Source of the DNA: Eumeta japonica
Lineage: Eukaryota > Arthropoda > Insecta > Lepidoptera > Psychidae
Assembly (NCBI GenBank): GCA_005406025.1
Contig: BGZK01000158.1
Location: 496,001 to 560,000, forward strand
DNA: 64,000 nt
Reading direction: 5' to 3'
Each line of letters begins with the position of its first letter. The stretch's first letter is position 1. The position numbers were made by a program, and so were the translations under genes. Positions 1 through 12,200 of the stretch are shown piece after piece. The notes below the pieces were generated by a model. It made no database searches. It was not told the DNA's origin and saw only the letters and a list, made by a program, of their open reading frames with translations.

Positions 1-79
1 GTCAGTCAGTTAGTGGTATATTTCTTATATCTGATTTTGTCACTTATAGTTATAATTAATAGATTGTATTTTTTTTCAG

Positions 80-219
80 AGTCCGCTATGCATCAGATGC
101 CGTTCTCTTGCTCTCTCAAAGTTAATATACAATAACAATATTGAGAGCGTCTATTCAGAATCACAAAAATCTAAAATTCTTAAGGCGATTAATGAATCAG
201 AAATGGATACCCTTTCCAA
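80..219 (+). CDS. TEFM: TEFM exon (first visible)
   Basis: The acceptor follows a T-rich tract at 70-79 and the donor GTAAGT is at 220. Only the frame starting at base 80 is open. It ends with two bases of a codon that the next exon completes as Asn. It encodes the start of the helix-hairpin-helix region (KSKILKAINESEMDTLSK). The intron that follows is only 142 bases. Confidence 0.8.
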
Positions 220-3200
220 GTAAGTTAACTAGTGATTAATATGTAAATTTCCTCTAAATTTAATTTTAGCATAAGAATTTTGATAATAAGTTGATGTATT
301 TCAAAAAAGATCAGGCAAAATTATTTTATTTTTTGAGTTTTAAAATAACCTTTCATTTTAGTTATGACATTACCAAGACACGGTTGAGAAGTTTTTCAAA
401 ATGGAAGAATGTTAATGGTTCTTTTAAAAATATATCAGATATAGAAATGGTTGATGGTTTCACTGATAAGACACTGAAGAAATTTTGTGATAGCATTATT
501 AATGAAGGGAAAATGAAAAAAGACGAAAAAAAGACAAGTACAATTAAGGGTCAATATTTGCATCCATTACTTAGTGAAGAAGTTCGGAAAGTTTGTAAAT
601 ACCATTTTTATATTAATCATTTGTTATAAATTATTAATTTAAAATTGTAGCTAATATAATTTTGCATTCTTTAAAACCTAACATTGATATGTTTACAATT
701 TGGTTAGATCATGAACAAGTTAATGCTTTTTTGCATATTAAAGTAAGAAACCAAAATAAAATGCTAACAAAATGAAAGAAAATAAATTTGTTGTGGATTA
801 CTTATCAGCTAAAGTCATTATTTACTTTTAGTGCAAATATCGTACTAGAAAAGTTTTTATAGAGGCAGTATGGATTAACTTGCTAAGTTAGTACTTTATT
901 ATTTCTAATTTTAACAGCAATTGCAGTGTGTAAACTGGTTTGGATGGAATGTCCTTGTAAAATAGCGGTGTGCTTCAAACTCTTGTTTGCAATGGTTACT
1001 ACTACTAACTATTAAAGTTAAAAACTAAACATATAAAAATGTCAATATTATTAGAGATAGGGGAAGATTGTTACTTTGTATGTGGGGCACATTCATACAA
1101 TCAAAATAAAACTTGAAAGAAACAATATACGGTCTTGCTTTTGTATGTGTGCATGAGTCGAGGTACCAACTTTATGTCAACGTAGTTTCGCGCCATTCGC
1201 ACCGGTGACAGTGAAGTGAGAGGCACGAATGTGTTTATGCGCTCGGTAAGTAATTTTTTGGTCAATGTTTTTGTCTATTGTTACCATAGATAAAATAAGT
1301 TTTCGTGTAAAGTATTCTATCAGTAATGAGCAAAATATACTTAAGATACGTGTTCAATACTTAATTTAAGACGTTTTCCTATTAATATTAAAAGAGGTTA
1401 TATTTTGTTGTTATTTAGTTAGTGGGGTACTTTCGGACAGAACTAGATGAGGCACGTTTGAATGCGTACGAATGTGCCCCAACTGGTACTTAGGTACGAT
1501 TTAGGTGTCCTGTGTTTTGCTATCATCGATACACGTATATATATATTAATACCTATTTCTTATTATTTTTACATAGAGACATGGTGCAGATTTATAAACC
1601 AAAAAAGACAAGTAGACAAGCTGTGGATGAAGAATTCATGCAGTCAGCAATACAGGATGTTATGCAAGGAGTATTGTCATATAGAAAAGCTGCGGACAAG
1701 TACAATTTGAAAATGTCAACATTAGAAAGCTGAGTAAAAAAATACAGGAATAACAATGATGCTGAAGGGTTAAGCAGCCATACATTTGACTCTTAAATAT
1801 ACAAGTTTCCAAGTCTTTTCTATGGAAGAAGAAAAACTGCTAAATGATTATGTTATCAAATCTTGTAAGATGCATTATGGACTTACAATGACTGAATTTA
1901 AAGTATCTTATCTAAGAAAGATGCCAGGCTGTTCATGGACATTTGTTTTCCCTAATGTTGAAGATATTCATACTGTTTATATAACCGATGTTGAAATAAT
2001 TCTTCCTGAACCTAAACCTCCAACAATTTGTACTTCTAGAACATCAAAACTTTTTACTTTTTCAGTAAATTTTTCTAATTTTACTGTTTAATAGTTTTGA
2101 TTATCTTATTAATTAACAACAACTTTTTTCAGTGCTAATCCGCATCAAAGATTAATAAATGTGATTCTAAATTTAAGATAAGTAATTTACATAGAAAATG
2201 AAGCAATTTCATGTTTTATTGTTAGAGGAAAGTAATTTAATTTTCGTTAATTTTAAGAAAAGTTATTTAAGTTTTGTTTTACATAAGAAAAGCTATATAA
2301 TTTTTGTTGACTATAAGAAAAGTATTTTATTTTTGTTTAATAGAAGTTAAATCTTTATTTTTGTGTTAATTTAATTGCTAGTAAAAGAATTTTGATTTAT
2401 ATGTGTCGTTTTAATCACATGTACGGAACTACCCCACAGCGTACGAAGGTATCCCTATCACTGTATATAGGTACCCAATTGTTGGGGCAGATTCGTACAT
2501 ATTCCAGATTTACTTTAAATCATAATTATGGTTGAAACATTAGATGAAATCATCTGTTATTTTTTTATGTGAATCTCAGATAGTTAGACTATAAATTTAA
2601 GCTGTCAGGCGATTGATTCATAAAAAAATAAAAAAAAATAAAATGTGGAACCCTACGAAGGATCTCCACCTTCCCCTATTGGCTTTGATGACATTAATAT
2701 AATGTTATAAATGCCAACATTATATTAACATCTTAAAAGCCAATATCATTAATATAACCTTAGTCAACTGCCAAATGTGAAGTTGAAACAAGATATTTTG
2801 ACTTGTTTAGCTTTTAACTTTAACAGTTAATTATTTCAGACGATAATTTGAAGTACACTGCTGTAAATGTATGATTGATATTAAAAATTATTTTCTAAAT
2901 AGTTTATTGGCAGTATTAATAAATTCATTCCTTAAATAAAATCTAGGTAGCTTGTTTAGGTATTATGGAATTTCTTTTCCTCCAATACTCAAGTTTTTTT
3001 TCTAGTCTGTGTTGAAAATTTGAAATTTAATAAAATAATGTTTTCATCCACAGAAGTGCAGTAAAGTGCTGGCAGTGTATGTGACTGCTGGTTCAGTTTG
3101 TTGGAGTCTCATAAACAGGAGTAATTATGAGGTCATAGCATGGGAATATTATGGAATAAATTACAATAATGGCAAAAAATTGCAAATCACAGATATTATG

Positions 3201-6200
3201 AATGTTGTAAGTTTCAATTAATATAGCGCTAACTTTTGCCTGTGCCTGCTTTCCTTTGTTTTTTAGTTATCATATTATTCATGATCCAGATCCATGTACT
3301 GTTTTCGATTTCATTTCTGGTTTCATTATGGTTTCCAGTCTTAGTTCTATCCTTGTTTTAGATTCTGGCTCAGTTCTTTCTTCAGATCCAGTTTATGCTC
3401 TCGCTTTCTATCCCGATTATACTTTAAGTTTGATACCAGTCTCACTCTTAATTCCATCCTCGGTCTCGCTCTCAGTTATGATTCTGGTCTCGTTCTTGGT
3501 TACGATGCCAGTCCCCTTTCTATTTTTGATCTGGGTCTCGTTACTGATTTTGTTCCTGGTCTAATCATATCATATCAAAAATATCTTTATTTCGTAACTA
3601 ATACAATTACACTTGAATGTTATATTGTTATATTTAATGTTACCACTGTACTAGTTTTATTAACTATTTTGTGTTTTATATTTTTGAGCGAAAAATTGCT
3701 CTTCTTTGCTCAAAGATATAAAATACTAAATAGTAAATAAAACTAGTACATCGCTTAGAAATTACTATAGACTATGCCTTATTCTTAAATTCAGGAAATG
3801 GCACATTTTGTATTTCAACCTAGACCTTATTATAAAAGCTCACATATTGTCTTTTAAATGATGTGTACTAACTTTGCCGTGCTGGATTTTATGAGCAGTA
3901 AGGTCATGCTTATATCTATTGTTAATATGAACCTCGCACATTATTTGGAACAATTTTATATTTCTCTTGACATATTCTAAGTTTTCATGTATGTATTGTG
4001 TCAGCATAGTTAAAATATTTATTTCTATTATTTTTTTTTATGACATGCTTTTGGTTTCAAATTATAAATGGCATGAAGAGTCTGATTCTGCAGCACAAAA
4101 ATTGTGAGACAAAGAAAAAATTAAAAACAAACTAATCTGGTGCTATCGTATGTAGGCCACCAAATTCCTTTGACTGCATATGCTGCAGAGCTAATATTCC
4201 ACCAATTTCATTATATGAGAATTCTACTGTAACTTATTTTCTAAAGTGGAACTACGAAATGGCATTATGTCCACATTATCCAGAATCTCGTTCTTGAATA
4301 CTATGTTTGCGTCAAACAATTTAGTATTTTACAATAAAAATTTAACAAATTTGATTTTCTTCTCATTGAGAAGAAGATAATTTATTAATAGTAAACCACT
4401 CAATTATTTCAGATATGGTACTGTTTACTTCGTCAAAAGCTGCCTGTTAACCTTAAAAAGTAAAGTAAGGAAATATCTTAGCAAAGAGTACAATTCCATG
4501 CTCAAGGGTGAGCATGGAATTGTACTCTTTGCTAAGATATTGATATATACGGAATTGTACAAACTAGAAATAGAAATGGTCCAAGAACTGAACCCTGTGA
4601 CACATCCATATTGACTGCCGATTTATCTTGGCATGGCCATATTGCTTGAGATTTCGATTCCAGTCTTGGTCTCAATGCCGATCCTGGTGTTGCTCTCGAT
4701 TACCGTTCCAGTCTCAGTGTCAATTCCTGATGACAGTTGGGATTTCTGTTTCATTGCTGGTCTCTCTTCTTCAATTAAGATTGCTGTCTCATTCTGAATT
4801 CTGATTTTGTTCTCGCTTTCGATTTAAATCATAGTCTGGCTCTGTATTCGGATACTTATTAAATTTCTCATAAGATGCATTAATGTCATAAATAAGTATA
4901 GTATCTGTTTGCCAAATTTCTACTAATTCTGTTCAGATATTATTTGTTATTGAGTTACAAATGTTCATTCATCCAAACAAATTTTCGCATTTGTAATATT
5001 AGATGGATGCCTGAGATTTGGGTGTCCCTTATTTCCAGAGTTGTTTTTTTTTAAATAATATAATCCCCAAACTACAAGATAATGTTCTAACACAAACAAA
5101 ATAAAAATATCGGGCGAAAAAATTAACTTTAAAGTTCTTTACTTCATGTTTCTAGTTCGATAGGTATTTTATCTATTCAAATAACACTGAACTTTTACAC
5201 TTTTCATTTTACATTTTCTCCTTGTCCTACTGTATCAGATATTCTTATTTTGATTTTTGTGCTGTGATAATTTATTGTAAGACTGAACTATCAAAATATG
5301 GAAATTATTTTAATGACTCATTTGCCCGTTTAAATGCCATAATTTTTTTTTCAAAAAAGCAAATCAATGCACACACAGGCAATATGTTATAAACAAGAAT
5401 GTTTTCTGCTATTTGATAATTTCTTTTGAAGAGTTGAGAGTACAAAAATTTTTCTTGTTTATTCAGAATTCTTGTTACTTGCATTGATGTTAAGTATCTG
5501 ACTATTATTATGCTTGAAAATGTAACTCATAAGATTTAAGCTACAAAACAATTGCAAAAAACCCACCCATAAAAAAAATAGAAGAAATTAAAGCCAATCA
5601 TACCGAGAGTTCTAAAAAAAAACAAAATTCATAACTTGGATACTACAAAAAATCAGACATCACACATAGGGGACGAATCTAAATTTTCTTTTGAGATGTC
5701 ACTCTCCCACCCACTTTTAGTATACACCAATTTTTAAATAAGTAGTACTTGAATAAATCATGCAATAAATTACATGTTTAATGGCGAGAGTCTGTACAGA
5801 TATTCTATTATTTTTTGTTCAAAGGGTAATATAAAAATAACTAAAGAGGGATAACTGTGTACAAGACTGATTGTTAAGACAACAAGTTTCAAAATTTGCA
5901 TCAATATCATAATTGAAATTTAAAACTGTTAAAGAGACAAAAATTTAAAATAGAATAATCATAATTGTCCTTCTAAAAACTAAAAGAATCTATTATATTT
6001 CTTGTCCACATGGACAAGGCCATGATTTATAGTATTTAAATAATATAGAAACAAGTAACCAATTAAATAATCAGCTTCTAAGAGGCAGGCAATGCATCAG
6101 TGACTCAGTGGGGTTGCGAGTGTGTACATAGGTGGTTGTGATCAGCTGCTCTGGTGACTCGCGTGTTCATATGCCCCTTTAAAATGTTATGAAAAAATGA

Positions 6201-9200
6201 AGATTTTTTTTATTAAATGGTAATTATCAACATTCGTTGGACATCAAATCGAATATTTAATATTGATGCTAGGAAACAGTTTAATGTCGTGAAATTGTGT
6301 GTCTCCTATTAGTGAGGAATGAAGAATATTAAAAATAAATCATAAAAAAAAATCATATATTTAGTCTTTTTTTTCATGTGCATAAGATCCGAATATATTT
6401 GGTTCTGATCCTGATCTCAATCCACATTTCTTTTGTTTTCTGTTTGCTATTTAAATATGGTTCTTGATATAATTGTAAATATCAAATGAGAAAAGTCATC
6501 ATGGGAGTAATTTATGTCGTTTGATATAAATTTTTAATTTTACAATATATATAATATTTCAGGTATGGAAAGTGGTACAAGATCTACCAACAGCTGATGT
6601 TTTTGTGATGAAGGCCGAAGCCACCACTTTGAGGGCTTCGGGGAGCGATCCCAACAATCCAAAGGTGATAGCAGTGAACTTACAAATGTCACAAATGGTC
6701 GCGATGATTGTTGCTCTGCTAAACGCGCGGGCGCATGCAGAGAGGTGCGTTATTTATTTAAAACTGTTCATATTAGGTCAGGGAAAAAGTTTTTTTGTAT
6801 TTCATAAGTAAAAAGTAGCCAGTAAAATCTCTTTGGTTGTGCTGTTTGTATCTGGATAATTTTCATACCATTAAATTGATGACATTTTAAAAAAAGAAAA
6901 ATAATTTCCTGCCCATCCCTCCATTTTTCTATTGTTTTTCTGTCCACCAAAATGAGTGAATGTAACATATAGATTTGATACATTTTGAAGTTTTAGTACA
7001 AAAATGGGAAAAATGCGACACAAGACAAAGAAATTTATGAATTTTATAGACCTAATGCAGTGTCAATAAGAGTAGCATAAAACTGGTTTAAGCGTTTTCA
7101 GTCCAGTATTGTCAAAGATGTATCTCGCTCTGGTTCTGTTCTTTCTTTTATGGATGAAGTTGACGCCATTTTGGAAAAAGTAGAGCGAAATCAGCACATT
7201 AGTTCTTACAACATAGTTAAGAGCTGGGAACTGACCACGTGTCAGTTTTGATCCATTAGAAAAAAGCTGGATGTATAAAAAAGCTTGATACTTGGGTTCT
7301 ATACAAGCTCACTGAATGAAAGGTAATGAATTGTTACTCATTTGCATTTTTATTGAAACGTAATGAAAACAATCTCTTTTTGGAAAATTTGATCATTGGT
7401 GATGAAAAATGTGCGACAAGAATGTGCGAAAAAGATTACGGTCAAAAGGCAAGCAAACTCCACGTGCTATAGCGGAAGTTTGATTAACTCGTAATAAGTT
7501 GATGGTATGTATACGATGGAATTGGAAGGGCATTATTCATTATGAGTTTTTACCGGCGGGCAAAACCATTAATTCGGAACTGTACTACTAACAGCTGATA
7601 ATAATGAAGTAAGAAATAGATAGAAAAACGGCCAAAATTAATCAACAGAAAGGATCTGGTTTTTCACCATGATACCAGACCACGCATATCCTTAGCCACT
7701 CAGCAAATATTGAGAGAGTTTGGTTGCAAAGTGTTAATTCATCCACCATATAGCCCTGACCTTACAACCACAGATTTTCACCTGTTTCGGTCGCTTCAGA
7801 ATTCTTCAGTTAGTGTCAGATTAACATAAAAAGAAGACTGTCAAAACTACTTGTCACAGTTTTTTGATCAGAAGTTCCAAAATTTTTATAGCAATGAGAT
7901 TATGTCACTATCTACAAAGTGGCAACAAGTTCTTGAACAAAATGGTATCTATTTAATTAAATGTAAATAAAATATGTTGAAAACCTGTTTTAAATTTGTA
8001 TATAAAATACAAAACAACTTTTTCCCCAACTTTAAATATTACTTAGTTATAGACAAGAATGAGAGAGGGTTTTCATCAGAGAACCAAAAATAATTACAAA
8101 GTTCAAAAAGAAAATAATAGATAATTTTCATAATTATCAACTGTAGTATTATGAAAGAAAAAGTGAAAAATTTTGCCTTTATATCGTATATAATCTCAAG
8201 ATAGTATAGTAGCAAATGTAAAAAAATGTATGCAACTTACAAATTAAATTTATTATATAATTCTATGATATTTTTTCAGAAATGGGGCTTTTGAAGATGA
8301 TACGCAGAATGAAAATACATTTAACCAGAGAGTTTATTTTCTAAGGCCAACTTTGCCTTTTAGGTAGGAACTTTCAAATTTAAAAAATTGTATTTAATGG
8401 GTTTTCTCAAAGTAGAATTTATTGTAATTTAATTTAATAAAGACCTAGAAATTTAAAGCTTTAGCCACGAATTTAACTTCAAAGCAAGTATATATAGTCT
8501 CTAGTCTATAAGTTTAAAATGGTGTTAATTCTTCATATTATGATTAAAATTATGTGCTATAGCTCATTCGATCCGGAATGATGTCTAGATCATTGTGCTA
8601 AATAATTAAATTAGTCCATAAAAAAATCCAAAAGTTATGAACAATTAAAGACCTTCAGAAAATGGTGTTTGGTTTGTAGGTTATTGTGCGAAAACTATAA
8701 ATATTTTTGAAATTTGAAAAAAAGATCCTTAAAGAGGAGGAAATTTACTAAAAGAAAGTTCAACTCCCGGAACTGTATCTCCATTATTTATAATTTTAAT
8801 TTAACGCTGAAAATAGCCCTCCGCGCGCCATTGTTAGGTTGAGCGCACGGCCTCAAAAGCGAGTACGTTATTTAAAAAATTTTTTTTTAAGTACTTAAAG
8901 TTAATTGAAAAATCTAAAAAAATATAGTATAATCTAAACACTAAAGAATTGATTCCCGTTGGAATTTTTCATAAAAAACAAATTTTTCAATATGCTAGAC
9001 TGTTGTTAATTAAGTAATTTTTTTCAAACTTCCCTCATCGTTCTAAACTAAAAAAAATGTTTAAATAATTGCCGTAAAATTATTTCGCTTCGTGGAGCTC
9101 TACTTATATACATACAAAACAAGATTGCATCATTACAGTTTTAAAAATGTTAACACTTTGTTTATAATAATTTTTTTAAGTTAACAAAAAAGAAAAAAGA

Positions 9201-12200
9201 CAATAATGTTGAAAAGAATTTTTTTAAATTATATTTTCGTTTTTATGTCAATAAAAGACATTTATTTATTTTAAAAATTTTTTTTTTCTCCATTTGTTTA
9301 TAAAACTTTTATAAACAAATGGACTAATTTAATATTTTTAAAATATTTTTTTACAATTTTATAGACAACTGACAATTATGATTATAAATTAATTTTTCAA
9401 TTTGTTTATAATTTTATTATAAGTAATTATAATTACAATAACGACCCCGTGCATTAAAATACCGAAAAAATAATTCTATTTTTATGTTATTTTGAAAACA
9501 TACGTGCTACAAAAATTGCAGCAGCTGATCCATTTGTTTAATTTAAAGCAAATATAACTTTTAAACTATTAAAGATACGACAATTAACATTCAGGTCATT
9601 TTTGTAGGCAATGAAATTATCTTTCAGATAATGTCAGTCATTATATTTTCAAAATAACATAAAAAATAGAATATTTTTTTTTTCGGTATTTTAATGCACG
9701 GGGTCGTTATTGTAATTATAATTACTTTCAGGAATAAAATTAAAGAAAGTTGAAAATTAATTTATAACAAATTGTAAAGTTAATAAACAATGCTATGGCT
9801 AATGAAAAAAAAATTTTTTTGTTATTTTGTAGAGAAAGGTCAATTATAATTTTTAGAAAAAAATTCTTAATTAATAATTTAAACAACAAATATATAAAAA
9901 AACGATTATAAACAATTAACAATAATTATTAAGAAATTTTTGTTATGTAGATATTTAAACTGTATTCCTTCAAATACTACTGTTGCACCCAAATTGAATG
10001 TATAACTTTATTTGTATAGAATATGCAATGCAATAATAATATAATCTATGCTATACTGTCTATATTAATGTAATGAATTAAGATACTTTGGATGTAAGAG
10101 ATATTTAATCTTGAAAAATAGTTGTCCAAGCTCGATATCTTTTTATGAAGCATCTCTCATTAATATAAAAGTCTTTTTGGGGTCGAAAGTGCTTAATTTA
10201 TGAGTTTTCCCCGACTTCACCCGCGTATTAGCAATTTATTAAAAAAATATTAATTAATGTTCTGATCTATCTGACGAACATTATGCTTCAAGTGTAGTAT
10301 TCAACGAAAACACTTAAAAGATAAGCCCTCGCTCCATTGTCCTGTATGCAAATATGATTTTAATACTAAGACAGTTTTAAGATTGTTAAATCGAAAACGA
10401 TAAAAAATATTGTTCAGAAACTCGTACTACCGATGTAGAATACTAAAGCGATCGTGGGAGTTTTGGAACAGAGTTTTTACATAAATAATTACAGAAATTT
10501 AATTTTAATCTAAATGATAATTCGTTCCAAACTTTCTACGATTTGTTCAATTGAGAGAGGGCTAGTTCTGTAGTTCTTTAAAGTAAACTATGTAAATTCT
10601 CAAACTTTAAAAAATCTCTTAATATGTAACCCGTCCTTTTCTATGACCTGCACCTCTTCTCCAATGGTCTATTGTAAGAAACTTTATTTAAGAATGAGAA
10701 TTTATTGTTCCCTAAAATACAATATAACCATAACAATACAAAATAAAATATAATCATAACCACAATCGTCAAAAGTTCTTTACTATCATGAATATGTATC
10801 GTAAAGTAATGAAATATGCCTACTTTTTTCATATTTATTTATTTTCTTGCCAAAAATAACTTTATCTTCCTGGAAATATCTTAGAACCATTAATTTTAAT
10901 AATAAAGTTATTTTATATCTTTTAATAACGTAAAATAATGTTTTACGTTAACGTTTTAAAATATTATTGTACAAAAGTCGGAACCTCCTGCCCTAAACGC
11001 TCTGCCGAGAGTAGGTAATTAAATTCGAGTGCATGCAGGATTGGGCCTTCTGAATATATTTATTTTGAGGTTCAACACGTCCCTTCATATCGACGTATAT
11101 CAATTTTGCTACTATATAAATTACTATAAACGCTCTTACAACTTATAGATAGATATAATTTAGTATTTGATTAATCCTATTTACGTAGGACTTCAAAAAA
11201 TAAGATTAGACTCATTTGAGTGTTCCCCTCCACGGAAATCTTTAGTAAAAGGCGAAAGATTTATGCGTTTTGAAGGGAAACCAGAGTGGAGCCTACGCAG
11301 AATGATAGTTGATCCAGCGATAATCATGAACACGAAACACTTGTCTATCAATACGATTGACCTGACATCTGTCATCGAGAAGAAGTACTAATTTAAGAAA
11401 GTTTTTATAATTTCCCGTGGATGTCAATTTTATGGCTTATTGAATCTACTCCACTCCACGCCAGAATAATTAAACATTTATTTGTTAGTTAATTGTAAAT
11501 AATAAAAAGGGGTCACTAAACAAATCCAGTTTTGCAAAGGGATGCTCAAACGAATGTGTCGACAAAGGTGGCCATCTAGTGGCAAAAAGCTTAAACTTTT
11601 ACTTTATCGTCTGTCATACTCGTTATAAAATGCTACATCGTATCGAATATAAACAACGGAAAAAGTTAAAAACAGATTTTATTAAAATGCTCCAATACAT
11701 CCAAAAAAAAAAATAAACATAAATCCGATGGTATTCATTTTTTTTTTATTAATATTCATTTGCAATGGGAGAATGGAAAATAAATAATTGTATAAATACC
11801 GTAATAAGTGTATATACATCATTGCAGAATTCATTCAATTAAGTTAATAAATTTTATAGTGACTTACTATTCGATAAAAAATGATTTTGATGAACGCATC
11901 GTTTAGTATTTTTTTTTTTTGTTTTATTGCATATCCAAATGACTATCTCACGCTTAAAAATATCGTAATTTGCAACAGTCATTTTATTGGCAACAAAAAT
12001 TTCAAAATCTACTCTTGTCATGTGTTTCTACAAATTTCAGAAATTTTCAAAGATACTAAGAATCTTGAATAAAAAAGTTAAAGAAAATCACTAACATGCT
12101 TGCGTGACTAGTTTTCGATCCAACGCTTTCAGCTAAATTCATATAATAAGTTAAGGCACAGACGTACTTAAATTTTCTGCACAAACTTTTCTTTTGTACG

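Noticed and set aside
3256..3564. 102-codon open frame of Leu/Val/Ser/Pro-rich sequence
   Set aside because: It is the translation of a degenerate hexamer array; the 6-base beat explains the lack of stops.
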